This document shows positions 44,859-56,970 of a stretch of DNA of 64,000 nucleotides, in pieces. Numbering within the stretch: the stretch's first letter is position 1; every line of letters starts with the position of its first letter. Both the position numbers and the translations under genes were made by a program. Source of the stretch: Pollenia angustigena (taxonomy: Eukaryota; Arthropoda; Insecta; Diptera; Polleniidae); contig OV884057.1 in the NCBI GenBank assembly GCA_930367215.1, positions 251,250,830 to 251,314,829 on the forward strand, written 5' to 3'. The notes under the pieces were generated by a model. It was not told where the DNA came from and searched no databases. It saw nothing but the letters and a program-made list of their open reading frames with translations.

Positions 44859-45519
44859 GTTCAAATCAGTGTTCAAATATACACTCTAAATATCGCTGCT
44901 TAGTGTTTCGTTTGGTAGATTTGTGGAAAACACAAACGCTAATAGTGTTTGTATTGAAAATCATTTAAAAATAACGCTTTCCTGTTTGTCCTCTTTTGAA
45001 CACAAAAATAATACTGGTTTTTATCCAACTCAACAAAAGATGAGAACAGTTGGTTCCGTTCGGTTTCTTTTTAAACCTTAAACTTCATTGTGTTCGGTTC
45101 TACTCATTAATGTTCGTAGCTTTTGGCTGGTAAAAAACCCAAACATTTTTTTACAAAAACAAAATACACAATCAAAAAAAAAGCCAACAAAATAATTTTA
45201 CACAAACAAAACATACACACAATACACACACAAGCTGCTAGTGCTGCGGTCGTTGCTAAAAAATTTTGTTTGTTAATTTCTTTATCAATGTAAAAATAGA
45301 AACATTATAGAACATTATAATATAATGTTTGTCTACAGAATCAATACAATTGTTCTGTTTTTAAACGAAGAGCAGAACACTATATAATGTTCGGCTCTTT
45401 CTTGAAAATAGTTACGAACGGTATTAAGGTTTGTGTTTTTCTACACAATCACTTAAAACTTGGGTCTGTGAGGCGAACGCTAAATAATATACTGTTTATT
45501 TTCGAACACTGCTTCAAAT
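44859..45519. mobile_element. hAT-like MITE (645 bp) with 8-bp target duplication
   Basis: CAGTGTTC (44867) and GAACACTG (ending 45511) are the tips of imperfect long inverted repeats that share AAAACACAAAC and AGTGTTTG-type blocks inside. They are flanked by GTTCAAAT and CTTCAAAT (7 of 8 identical). CAGTG ends and an 8-bp duplication are hAT features. No transposase. Confidence 0.65.
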
Positions 45520-45539
45520 AATGCTAAAATAGGCAAATA

Positions 45540-46470
45540 AAGTGTGGTTAAATTGTAAGGGCCGATGTTGAATGTGAACCACACCTAAAAGCCAAGTTTT
45601 TTTCCGAATTTTATTTGACATTTCTCTATTTCAGACTTACTCAATTTAAACCATGGAGAGATACACAATCCAACAACGTGTTAAAGTTATCCAGACTTAT
45701 TATGAAAATGGGCGTTCAAATCAAAATGCATATCGTGCACTTCGTGATTCAGTGATGAGGCACATTTTCATCTCAGTGGATTCGTCAATAAGCAGAATTG
45801 CCGCATTTGGGCGAATGAGAATCCAAGAGTGATTGTCGAAAAACCAATGCACCCACAAAGAGTGACTGTTTGGTGCGGTTTATGGGCTGGCGGCATCATC
45901 GGGCCGTATTTTTTCCAAAATGAGGCCGGTCAGGCAGTTACTGTGAATGGTGTTCGCTATCGTGAGATGATAACGAACTTTTTATGGCCCGAATTGGAAG
46001 ATATGGATGTGGACGATATGTGGTTTCAGCAGGACAGTGCCACTTGCCACACAGCTTACGAAATAATGGCTCTTTTGCGCAACAAATTCAATGGCCGTGT
46101 TATCTCACGTAATGGCGATGTCAATTGGCCGCCAAGATCATGTGATTTGACACCGTTGGACTTTTTTCTTTGGGGTTATTTGAAAGAAAAGGTGTACGTC
46201 GATAAGCCATCAACAATTCAAGAGCTAAAGGATGAGATAATTCGGCACATTAACGGCATAGAACCTCCATTATGCCTCAGGGTCATCGAAAATTTGGACC
46301 ATCGGATGGAGGTGTGCCGCCGTGGTCGCGGCGCCCATTTGCCCGATATTTTGTTCCATACATAATTGAATAATACCAATATATCATAATAAAATAAAAT
46401 TACAATAATTTCCTAAATAGTTTGTGTTTTATTCAAAATCAACATCGGCCCTTGAAATTTAACCACCCTT
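45540..46470 (+). mobile_element. DD41D mariner-relative (rosa-like), internally deleted
   Basis: Terminal inverted repeats of 32 bp (45540-45571 and 46439-46470) differ at three positions. They begin AAGTGTGGTTAAATT and share AAGGGCCGATGTTGA, flanked by TA (45538-45539 and 46471-46472). The 931-bp length is short for a 1.3-1.4 kb element because of an internal deletion in the transposase. Confidence 0.85.
45653..46365 (+). pseudogene. IS630/Tc1/mariner transposase with DD41D spacing, N-terminal deletion
   Basis: An N-terminal helix (MERYTIQQRVKVIQTYYENG) starts at 45653 and is cut after RALRD at about 45750. There the frame jumps to SDEAHFH (45751), which carries the first catalytic aspartate, so about 110-130 residues of the DNA-binding domain are lost and the frame changes. 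From 45751 to the TAA at 46363-46365 the catalytic domain is open. It contains RVTVWCGLWAGGIIGPYFF, MWFQQDSATCHTA (second aspartate) and, 41 residues later, CDLTPLDFFLWG (third aspartate). That spacing identifies the DD41D group to which rosa belongs. An ATG at 45895 or an upstream non-ATG codon would be needed for separate expression, so it is probably non-functional. Confidence 0.85.
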
Positions 46471-46538
46471 TAGAAGTAAAAAAATTCCCACCATAAGAGG
46501 CAAATCGTTGATCTCATTAAAGTTTATAATATAAACAG

Positions 46539-46707
46539 TTCCAAATATTCACTCACTTTCACTTTCACTTTCGTGAACAACCCAACCATTTTATATAGGA
46601 AAAAGTAAAGCAAAACAAATTTTTTTTTAACACGAGTTAACCAACACACAACAGAGATTAAACATTTTTGTTCATGCCATGAGTGAATAGTGAGTGAATA
46701 TTTGGAA
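46539..46707. repeat. Small inverted-repeat element (169 bp)
   Basis: TTCCAAATATTCACTCACT at the left is repeated inverted at 46684-46707. Internal subrepeats of TTTCAC and AGTGAATA extend the arms. No target duplication was seen. Confidence 0.55.
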
Positions 46708-47620
46708 GTCTGGTCCCATATATATTGTGGTACCAAAATCAGGTCTCGCGGTCGCAAGGGATCTTACCGAACATAATAGATGCCTCGTCTTATTACTATT
46801 AATTTTGATCGATGCAGAATGAAAGTCTTTGAATTGATTTGATGCGTTCTCCGCCTTTAAAAAGTTGCAGTTCTTCTTACGCGTGTTCCATATTCTTTAA
46901 AAAGAAAAAGAGAAAATATCAAAGCTTACAATTTTTAATGTACCAATAATTCGCTTTTACACTAAAAATTTAACAAAACTATAGTTATACTCATATTATA
47001 AGTGAATAAGATTCTTAAATGGTGGCTAGAAACATATTATGGCTACTTGCGCTAAATGGAATAAAATTGAATAAAATGGTTGTTTGTAAACAAACAAAAA
47101 AGGTTCACTCTTAAGTTACGGCTTTATTTGACTGTCCCATCGAACGAAAACTTTGACGTTTGCGTTAGATATTCTAGACATGGATAAAATAATATTGTGG
47201 TAACAACAAGTAGTATCGGAGAGATTATGATATATTAAAATTGCCTTTAATCGTTCTGTATTAATTGTTTTGGAGCTTGTCAAAAAAACAAAAAAATTAA
47301 AGACTCGGCGTGTTTGTATTAAGCTTTTGGAACAAACGCTTGCACTTGGTTTAGAGCAGTGATAACCACTCCATAGACTCGCGAGCCAGTCAATAATCGT
47401 ATTTTTCACACAGACACGGTCGTCAATTCACATGTATATTACAACTTTGTTCGTTTCAAAACATCAGACAATGATCAGTCTCTGCGACCGCACACAAGCA
47501 CATAATATCTTTGTGTGCATGCGTTCGGGGTTTTCTTAGTTCGGGGCTTTGTTATCACTAGTTTAAAGTTATGAATTAAAAAAAATGTTAGTCTAATATT
47601 TGCTTTTATCGTCAATTAAA
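46708..47620. other. Interval without recognised gene
   Basis: A 97-codon minus frame at 47116-47409 has no recognisable features and lies in ordinary AT-rich DNA. Confidence 0.4.
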
Positions 47621-48562
47621 AACAAGTTAGAGTGCTATATTCGGCTGTGCCGAATCTTTGATACCCTCCACCGACAGCTCGAATGTTTAAGGAGTAATAT
47701 CTGTATGATGTTATTATTATCTTAAACTGTGACAATTTGTTATTAATTATGGTTTTAGGCGACTAAAGTGTTTTCCGGGAGTAGGGTTTCTATGGGGCCT
47801 AGGGTAAATTATGTACCGATCTTCACGAAATTTCACAGTATCATTTATAGTCCTATAAAACTGTGACGAGCCAAAATTTGTTATGATTGCATTATGTTTT
47901 TCGGTTTTAGGCGTACTAAACTGTTTTCCGGTAGTAGGGTTTATATGGGGCCTAAGGTAAATTATAGACCGATCGTCACGAAATTTCACAGTGTTATTTC
48001 TAGTCCTAAAAAACTGTGACGTACCAAATTTTGTTACGCTAGCGTTATGTTTTACGGTTTCAGACGTACTAAACTGTTTTCCGGCAGTATTGTTTATATG
48101 GGGCTTAGGGAAAATTATGGACGGATCATCACGAAATTTAACAGCGTTATTTCCAGTCAAATAAAACAAATTTTTGCAAAATCTTGTCCCATTCCGTGCC
48201 TTGTTCCAGCATTTATGTTATTTTTTGTAACAAAATTATCAATTTTTTTTGGTTCCACATTTTGATTCATAGCTCTGGTCCTACTAAACCGATTTTGCTG
48301 GGTTTTAATCCCAAACTGCTTAGGATAAGTACAAGCAATTTGGCACCAAGTTTGTTCATTTCTTTTGAGTTGTTCGAAAGTGAGCGTGTTTTCAACAGAC
48401 GGACAGACAGACGGACATGGCTAAATCGACTTAGAATTACTCAAGGACCCAGAATATATATACTTTATGGGGTCTGAGATGAATAATAAAAAAGCTTCAC
48501 ACGGAATGACAAACTTTATATACCCTCTTCATAACTAATTGTGGTGGAGGGTATAAAAAAAG
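47621..48562 (+). mobile_element. Dispersed dipteran repeat with 152-bp internal tandem units
   Basis: The left end has a perfect hairpin ATTCGGC-TGT-GCCGAAT (47639-47655) followed by GATACCCTCCACC. The right end has GGTGGAGGGTATAAAA, giving inverted ACCCTCCACC/GGTGGAGGGT. Three diverged tandem units start at GGTTTTAGGCG (47751), 47903 and 48056, about 152 bp each, and share TTTTCCGG, ATATGGGGCCTA and CACGAAATTTCACAG. Pyrimidine/purine CAGACGGACAGACAG and ACCCAGAATATATATAC follow. No transposase. The plan resembles non-autonomous Helitron-type repeats of flies, but superfamily ends are not diagnostic. Confidence 0.7.
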
Positions 48563-49998
48563 TCACACTTCTTGAACCCCTCAAAAATTCTATAAAAAGA
48601 ATTAATTAAAAACTCCATCATAAATCCAATTTTCCACGCACCCAAAAACATACACGCTGTACAGTTTTGTTAAGGTACATTAACAAAATAAAACATTAAC
48701 CGAAAAAAACACTCACGTCAAAATTTTCAGTCTTTAAAAATTTCCCCACATAGAATTTTGATTAGATTATAGAACTTATCGAAAATAAAATAATAAAAAG
48801 TAAAAAAACTGGAATGTATTGAAAATACTAACTGACTCGATGGGAAAAGATGAGGCAGCATTTTTTGCTTTTGTAAATCGTCTTGTCAACAACAATTTCA
48901 CACTTGAAAGTTTTAGCTCCTGTGAAATGCACGAAAAAGAAATAAAAAGATAAGTTTAATCAAACGATGATGATAATGATGATGTTGTGGATATGGATGG
49001 AGTAGGAAATAAGCACTGTTTGCAATATAAAAATGAGAATCAAATGGAAATTTAAAAAATTTTAATTAATAACTATGACAGCTTTTAACAACTTAAGTCG
49101 GCTAGATCCCATACAGAGAGCTCCACAAAGGGGTACTTAACCTTTTTTTCAGTTTATTTGGAAGGTACGCAGGCTGTTCGTCAATTAGAAGTTGTTAAGT
49201 TCGTCTGAGTGTTAAGCACTCAATAAATAAAATATTTTTTATGGGAGTTTAAGTTTCATAGATGTAGGATTTTAATGAAACCAGTGTTTTTTTTTTTTTG
49301 TGTTTAAATTAAAAAGAGTTCAATTTTATTTAATTGTAAATGGATAACGTGCTAAAGCTTATAAAATAAATAATGTAGTTATCTGTCCAAAATCTAAACT
49401 TCAACTCCCAGTGTCTAGTCCTGTTCTCGTCGATCAACCCTCTACTCGTCCATTTCCCTTACACTCGTTAGTCAATTCCCCTTGTCATGTCAGCGTTGCA
49501 ATCCTAATAAGAGTTGCCACTTCTTGTCGTTCGTCCGTTAATCCCCGTCCCCACATAGATGAAAAATATTGCTAAATGCTTTAAGTAGCAGTAGTCGTAG
49601 TCAAGGAAATGTTGGTAGCTGACAGTAAAAACTCTTCAAAATTTACACATTTGTATATACACGCATATAATTGCCATTAATTTAATAACAACATTTGTTT
49701 GTTTTCGTTTTCAGGTGTTTGTTTGTCATTTAATGACAAGTGCAGTGCCTTTTTTAGGACTCATAAACTTTTTTAAGTGGCAAAGAGACAGACAACAATA
49801 TCGGTATTGTTTTAAGTTTAACTAGTGCATTTCATGAAGACTCTTAAGCAATTGAGAAGGAAAAAAAAAAGTTTCTCTAAATAAACAAAGTACTAAACAA
49901 TGCTTTAAAAAATGTGTGATATTTTGAAATATGTAATTAAAAAAAAAAAATTAAGAAGAAATCACTTATTTTAAAAACCTTCCTCAAAAATTATAATT
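48563..49998. other. Interval without recognised gene
   Basis: 49385-49560 is pyrimidine-rich (CTCGTC, CTCGTCC, CTCGTTAG) with balanced GC and could be conserved non-coding host sequence. No frame was recognised. Confidence 0.35.
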
Positions 49999-50090
49999 GG
50001 TGCCCGAGTACGGTGGTGGGCTTTGAGCTAATCTGCCAGCGTGAGTGTTGTCGGTTCAATTCCCGCTTAAGGTTCAGCTTTATTTTGCTT
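49999..50090 (+). mobile_element. tRNA-like SINE head
   Basis: GGTTCAATTCC (50053-50063) is a good Pol III B box, and GTGGTGGGCTTTGAGC upstream is A-box-like. The body does not fold as a tRNA. The downstream tail is AT-rich with no clear end. Confidence 0.5.
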
Positions 50091-50279
50091 TAACATATAG
50101 AATTATAATATTGTTAAAGTACTTTTTTACAGAAATTAATTATTTCACTTTGCTACACTAAAGCTCCTTTCCAGCGGTAACTAGAATGAGTAAAGAGGCC
50201 TTATTTAGCAGTCACAAGCCCTTCTCGCCGCAATCCATACTTATTTTTTTTACAGGTTTTCATTGGGAGCAAGCCCTAC

Positions 50280-50520
50280 CACACTGCCTTTAAAATCAAC
50301 GTCGATCCCTTCCCACAGAAGGGAGTAAGGAAGGTCACTAAAAATAAAAAGTAAATAAAACTGAACAATTTATTTTCTCCCTTCTTAAAGAAGGGAGTAG
50401 CGAATGTGTACTGAATATTTTGGAAGGTCTTTTAAAAAGAAGTTTATACCTTCTTTAAGATATACTTCTGAAGGCAGGATATCATGCGAAGCGAATCTAT
50501 TAGAAAGGAGTATAGAGGCA
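50280..50520. repeat. Cluster of AAGAAGGGAG inverted motifs
   Basis: CCCTTCCCACAGAAGGGAG (50309) and CTCCCTTCTTAAAGAAGGGAG (50378) are small hairpins of related sequence; AGTTTATACCTTCTTTAAGATATACTTCTGAAGG is a third, diverged one. No function can be assigned. Confidence 0.35.
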
Positions 50521-50570
50521 TTCAAAAAGTCCTAGCACTTGAGCTCCTTTCAATATTAACCGCTGAGTTT

Positions 50571-50675
50571 TAACAGAAAAAACCAAGACTGTATATTGCT
50601 TCTTTTTTTATTACATTAAAGTACCTTTTTAGAAAAGAAAAGAAGCAATATACAGTCTTGGTTTTTTTCTGTTAG
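50571..50675. repeat. Hairpin with 36-bp near-perfect arms
   Basis: TAACAGAAAAAACCAAGACT... (50571-50606) is mirrored at 50638-50675, with a 31-bp AT-rich loop. Arms differ by about one base in a T run. It could be a microsatellite-sized MITE or a hairpin RNA precursor. Confidence 0.7.
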
Positions 50676-53663
50676 AAAATATTTTTTTAATTTTGAGAGT
50701 CGTTTTGGCCCTTTAGTTTTATTACTGAGTTCGCCATTGAAATTTTACAACTTATGGAAGATTCAAAAATGTTTAAATTACACTTGGTCGCAATATTTGA
50801 GGGGTTTTTTTTTCTTCTTAAGGAAAGTTATATGAAATTTACGATCAAGTATTTCTCTATGACTTAGGCCGTCGTCCATACTTATGCATATTTATCCATT
50901 GGCCTGAAGTCAGTTTGGTGTTTTCAGTTTCGAATAACAAAGTTTACAATAAGTATCACTTTAAGTAAAACATTTAGTTGACTATTATATAATTTTTGCT
51001 GACTTGTTGTCCAAAAACTTACAGTTATTAATGAAATGTTGTTGTTAATTTATATCTAAAGTTTCGATGTTGTGTGGGTTTTCCCTTCTTTTTTTGTAAT
51101 AGAATGTTAGTATAAAAATATTGTGGCATCTAATTATAAGTGGCAGGCAGTCGGAGTTAAGTGAAATAAAGTCAGTGGGAGTTGGAGTTTGAGTGTCCCG
51201 TCCCCCTTGCGCCGTATTAAACATCAGTTTTTTAATGTCATTAAATTTGTAATTTTACCCTCAAGCTCTTAACATGTAAATGTTGTTTGAGTTTTGTTGT
51301 GTTATTTTGTCAGTCAAGATGCGTTACAACCATTTTTCTTGTTAAATAAACAATTAGACACGTACCAAGAAATTTTTTTACCATCTTGAATTATTTTGAT
51401 TTTTAAGGAAATTTTGAGTTTTTTAAACTTTTTGTTGAAATTTGAAATTAAAGAATATTTAAGAAGTCATTAAATTTAACAGAATTTTTAAACATCTTTG
51501 AATTATTCAGAGTAGAACTAAAGTTCAAGAAAAGTTTTTAAAAGTTAAAAAAAGAACTTTTTAGATAGTTTTACGGCAATATTTAACATTTTAGTATAAA
51601 AGTTGTAGTTAAGAAGAAAACTGTTGTAAATTTTCTCTTAGAAAAGTACTTGAATTCAGGTAATTTAATTCAAAAATATTGACTGTTTTTTTAAACAAGT
51701 CCCTCCCCATCACGAACAGTAATACAAATAAAGAAGGACAACCTTTTTTGAAATCAACAATAATCTATTGCAAAGAAAGTAAAACCTCAAATAAAAAGAA
51801 TATTGAAACGTAAATCAATTGAAAAAATCGTAAACAAATTGAATTCATTTAACAAAGAATGGTAAACAAATCAATTCTTTACTTTAAAGGTAGAAAATGG
51901 CTAAATAAAACAATAAAAGAAAGAAAAGTCTACTGTTTTTTCAACAACAACAACAAAAAGAAGAAAAAATTGATGAATAAAGGAATCACTGAATAAATGC
52001 TTGCAAAAAGTGGCTACAGATCAATTTTGACATTTAAGTAGAAAAAATTAATAACTTTGCTAAAATTTGTTGATTCTTTTAAGGAAAAAACAAAAAAATT
52101 CAAAGACAACTTCATTTTTCTTCTGTTCACAATACTTGACAAGCAGCATTTTGCTGGTACTTAAAACATTTATTGGAGATATCAAAAAATATTACAGAAT
52201 TTACATTTTACCTCAAAACAAGAATAAAAAAAGCTGACGTTAGTAAACAGACATTCAATGTCATCAGTTTTTTTCGTACTTTCGCAAAACTCGCAATTCA
52301 TTTGTTTTTTGATTTTTATGAAAAAAAAAAAATGATACACTCGTAGAAATAGTGATAAATCAAATAAATCTATTACAAATGGGAACTAAAAAGCACAAAA
52401 AGCAAATTTGTAAATACTCTTCAAGGATTTATGACAAACTATGTATTGAAGAGTACTCTTACGTTTAAACTACTTAACATAGTTCACATATTCGTACAAA
52501 GTTTGTGGAATTTATCTGATTCGTATGTATACGTTCTATAGAAATGAGATTATGTGAGACTACTGTGACTCAAATGATGTGAATGGACGAATGATGTAAA
52601 TGTGCTCATTTCTTTTAAATGCTTTCACAAGCCTTTAAAAATCCACTCAAACATTTCTCTGATCCCCATTCGTTTTAGCGTAGTTAAAAAAAACTGTTAT
52701 AGTTCACTAGGGTTCTTCGTAAATAAGACCCCATTGTTGTAGACTTCGAAAAGTTTATATTATATTAATTAAACATTTTTCTTCGAGTGTAACTATATAA
52801 ATCGTAAAATCATTTTTTTTAACAATCATTCCCAAGTTAAAGTTTTTTATACGTATAAAACTTTCCAAATGACTTGATCAATTTGAAGTCAATTTACTTT
52901 TTTTTCTCAATAGGAATTTGTGTTTTTGTAATACACGCTAAATATTGAAGGAAACAAATCGTCAGCTCAGAATTGGTTTGGCGCATATGCCAAAAAGTCG
53001 GAGTGGAGAAAAACGACAAAGAAGATTTACATGAAGATTTCTCAAATTGTACCCGATAGAATTTTTTTTTATATTTTTACCACTGCTTCCGGTATATGTT
53101 TTGAAGAAAAATGCAAATTTTTGCGCACTTTCATGAATAAAGTTAGAATTTAATAGTATTTTGTTGAAAATGAAAAATATTGTTTTGTGCCGCATACGCC
53201 ACTTTTCTAAAAAAAAAATAAAAAAGTTGCTTTTTGTGCTGCATACGTATACTTATTGCTGTGTATTGAGTAACTTGTTGTTGAGATTAATTTTTTTTAT
53301 AGTTTTTGTATTTGATTTTACTTTACAAAAACAGAAAAAACAGTTCTACTGTTATGAAAAGTTACATAAAAAGCCACAAATTAAACAACTTAAATAATGC
53401 AAAAGTAAAAAAGAAAATTTAAAACTTAATATTGAGTAAATTTTTATAATAAGCTTTATCAACACGTGGAAGAAATATAAGCAAGTCTTTTATGTTTCTA
53501 TTTTATCGCCTGAAATAAATGATGGTTTCGATATTTTCAAAACATTCGTCAACAAATTCTCAGGAGTTTTCAAGCAATTTTTTGATGCAAAGTTAACCAA
53601 AATTGCATTTTTATATTTTTCCTCTCTGGTAGAAGTTTTATAATGTATACATAAATCATTATT
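50676..53663. other. AT-rich interval, no gene recognised
   Basis: About 3 kb of low-complexity DNA. 51140-51230 is GC-richer (GTCGGAGTTAAG...GTCCCGTCCCCC). Frames around 52962-53397 on both strands are lysine- and phenylalanine-rich and overlap each other, so they are not believed. Confidence 0.4.
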
Positions 53664-54026
53664 TTAACTGTATAGAAGTACTTTAATTTTAGCAAAAGGG
53701 ACTTTTCGAAAGTCCGTTTTATTTGCTTCCAACGAGTATGTGCGAAAATTTTCCGGAAGCATTTCCATAACTTTAAGTTTTGTTTTATTATTTGGCATTG
53801 TTTTAAGCAAATTTAGTAAATGAAGAGGACTATGAATTTCAATATTCTTTAAGTACCGGTCAATAACACCATGGACCCAGTCCAATTCTTGAATTAAAGA
53901 ATGTTCTGGTTCTGAAGACTTTTGTATTACGGCATCAATATTATTTTGTTTAAAGAACATTTTGATTGAACATGTCAAAGTTTTAATAAGTGGACAATCT
54001 TTTATTAATTCATTTAAAATTTTAAT
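53664..54026 (-). CDS. Unassigned open frame, possible terminal exon
   Basis: The minus frame is open from 54026 to the stop at 53664-53666, beyond the first usable initiator at 53978. It has a more protein-like composition than other frames nearby: ELIKDCPLIKTLTCSIKMFF, EPEHSLIQELDWVHGVIDRY, HSPLHLLNLLKTM and VMEMLPENFRTYS. It looks alpha-helical. I do not recognise a family. It might be a terminal exon (an AG lies just upstream on the minus strand) or a transposon fossil. Confidence 0.3.
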   Translation of the reverse strand: MKILNELIKDCPLIKTLTCSIKMFFKQNNIDAVIQKSSEPEHSLIQELDWVHGVIDRYLKNIEIHSPLHLLNLLKTMPNNKTKLKVMEMLPENFRTYSLEANKTDFRKVPFAKIKVLLYS

Positions 54027-55962
54027 TTAAGCACTAGCAATATTGTTACCACTCCATTATAAAACTATTTTTCACAAATTTATTTTCTTGTTGTCATTTT
54101 ACTTTGCTTTTGCTTTAACAACTTTTTTTTTCTTACGGCAATGCAGCAAAGCAACAGTAAAATTTATTTTGTACGTTTTTGTATGAAGAATTTGCTGCAA
54201 TCGCCAAACAATGGCTTGTAGAGCAAAACAGTACTTAAAAAATTTTGAAACAGTTGATATGCAGCAAAATTAATGCTTTATATCTCAGAAACCATAAAAA
54301 TTTTCGCGAAACAGGTTTTTGATTTAGAAAGAGGGTATTAAAAAAATATATTCCTCATACCTAACTCATTTTTTTTAAAAATGGTTGGTAGGTCAAACCA
54401 GTAATGAGCTGACGAAATGTCAGCAAATTTTAAGTCACTAGGAGAAAAAAAAAGTTGATTTTATATAGATGATAAATAAAATGGAACAGTCCAGTTGGCC
54501 AGATTGTCGTTGATGGCATCGTTAGCGATAATGTGTACGACAGTATGAGCGTCAAATCTTGTTTGGGGCCCCTATTAAACATTTAGGAAATTGATATTGA
54601 TGTTTTGCATTATTAATTAGATATTTTGACAGACGCAACAGAACTCATTAGATTTCTAACTCACAAAGTATTATGGAATACGTAAGACTTGTGAGATAGT
54701 GTAAACTATCTTTAAGCGATATTCACCACGGTTGTAGCGATTTTCAACATAGAATTTTCTTTGAATTTCAATAAGCTTTAACAACACTCATTAATTATAG
54801 TCAGCTATTTTAAACAATTTTGCGCCAAAGAAATGTATTAAATAAAAGTAAACCAAACGAAAAACATAAAGTTTCTATATCAATCACGATGAAACAAAAA
54901 ACCTCAATATAACAAAAATTGTACTTAAACGCAAGAAAAAAAATAAATAAAAAAATTCTTGCTTGCATAAAAAAGCATTTAGCGCAGATGAAAAAATGTA
55001 TTATTATGTCACACTCAATTATAAATGTTATAGAATAGAACCAAAGCCCGGACAAATGGTGCAAACGTGGAACATTATTGTCAGACAAGAAAACTCCAGT
55101 AATTGGTTTGCTTAAAATTCTCACATCATTTTTTTTATTGTTGATTTAAGTACCTGCATAAAATTTACGAAGTAGCACAAACCTGTAAAACCGGAAAATG
55201 CTAATAAATGTAGTCAAGGTCTGTTAAATAGTCGTGCAATATTTTCGCAACACTTGTTGCCTTACAGACGTGGCCAACTGGGAAATAAAGTTTTAATGCA
55301 AACAAAAATTTGAGCAACGTACTTGGTACTTTTACCTCTTATTGCTGGGGTTTTTTTTTTTTTTTTGTCATTCTTTTAAAGGTTCTTGATAATGTTTGAG
55401 TCTTCTGTTGTTTGTGTTGCGAGTATTTTGTATTCAATGAGAATTATGAATTTGCAGATTTATTACAGGTTGTCCATCATGCCACCATCATTTATACGGC
55501 AGTAGCCATTTGCCAAAAAAGACTTTTTGAAAAAAAAACATTTTTTGTTTCTGTCGTTATTTAATTTTGACAACACCATCAACATCAAATGTCGTCGTTC
55601 TAGCCCAGTAGTTTCGTAAATTTTGAAAAGGAAACCATAAACCTTTGCCGGTTAATTCATGGAAAATAAATACTTTGAATATACTCTAAACTACCAAGGA
55701 ATAGGTAAAGTAAGGGAATGACTCTACGGCAATATAAAAAAGTTATATCCCTAGAGGGAATTGAAATTACCACAAAATTTGGCACGTTACAGTTCTAAAG
55801 TAGTAGGGACCGGTTCTAGTTCTAACACTTTAAAGCAGTTACAGCCAAGAACGCAAACATCGATACTTGAGTTTGTGTAAGAGAGCTTTGAAAGCTCTTT
55901 TTTCAAAGTTCATACACCGAAATAACTTTTAAGTAATTTTTTTCAAATATTTTTTTTTTTTT
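54027..55962. other. AT-rich interval, no gene recognised
   Basis: The minus frame 54810-55124 is hydrophobic and phenylalanine-rich (IIHFFICAKCFFMQARIFLF), as expected from AT-rich chance translation. 54480-54600 has balanced composition but no identifiable frame. Confidence 0.4.
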
Positions 55963-56772
55963 ATCCCAGTAAAAAAAAATTTTCTTTTTTTGAAGCACTT
56001 AAGCACTTAAAAGAGCTTTTATAAAGCAGTAAATGATATAGAATAAAATATACAAAAAAGCTGCTATTTTAGTGCTGACAACGAAGAAGGTGGCAAACCG
56101 AAAAAAGTAAAAATATACGAAAATTATTGGAAAAAAGGCATTTAAACAAAATAAAAAACATCAATGAATATGTTAATATAGTAAGCCCCTAAAAAGCACT
56201 TGAGGAGTGCTTTGTTTGCATGTTAAAAGAAGCGCTTATTGTAAGCAGAAAATAGTCCTCCAAACCGGGAACACCCCATTCAAAGTGCATGACTATATAA
56301 ATAGTTCCACTATTGTAATCCCTATGTGATCCAAGGTACCCAGTAAAAAAAATTTGGGTATTTTGAAGCACTACAGAGAAAAAGCGCATAATCAAGCTCT
56401 TCAATTAGAGAGCTCTTATAAAGCAGTAAATGATAAAGAATAAAACATACAAAAAAGCTGCTTTTTAGTGAAGAAGATTTTAAAGCGAAAAAAAAAAAAT
56501 ATATTATGGTTTACGAAAATGATTGAAAAAAGGCATTTAAACAAGTAAAAGCAAAACATTAATGAATATGTTAATATAGTTAGCCCTTAAAAAAGCACTT
56601 TAGGAGCGCTTTGTTTGCATGTTAAAAGAAGCGCTTATTGTCAGCAGAAAATTGTCCTCCAAACCGGGAACACCCCATACATAAATCAGGCATCCCATCA
56701 GCAGGTTTGAAGCGCTTTGAGGTATGAATTCATACAAAAAACCTGCTTTTGGAGCACATTCTTTACTGGGTA
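55963..56772. mobile_element. Two tandem copies of a MITE-like element
   Basis: CCCAGTAAAAAAAA marks the start of each copy (55965 and 56339), and TTTACTGGGTA ends the second (56762-56772), giving inverted TACCCAGTAAA ends. The copies share GTTTGCATGTTAAAAGAAGC and CCTCCAAACCGGGAACACCC (56213-56279 and 56606-56692). The first copy lacks its right end. No coding capacity. Confidence 0.75.
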
Positions 56773-56970
56773 ACTAATGCGACTATTAGTTCAACTCTTG
56801 AAATCTACTGGGTTGGTAGTAAATGTGGAAGTATTCGCCGTTTGTTTGTTAAAGTGGTGCGGATCTAAGGGCTGGGGGGGTAGTTATAATACATAGTTAA
56901 AATATCGGGAAATTCGAAGGGTTATACTAAGCCTTACGGTCGGCAAAACAGCGCTTTCGGCATTAAGCTT

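Noticed and set aside
47747..48169. 140-codon minus-strand frame with internally repeated residues
   Set aside because: It is a translation of the three 152-bp non-coding repeats, with no domain.
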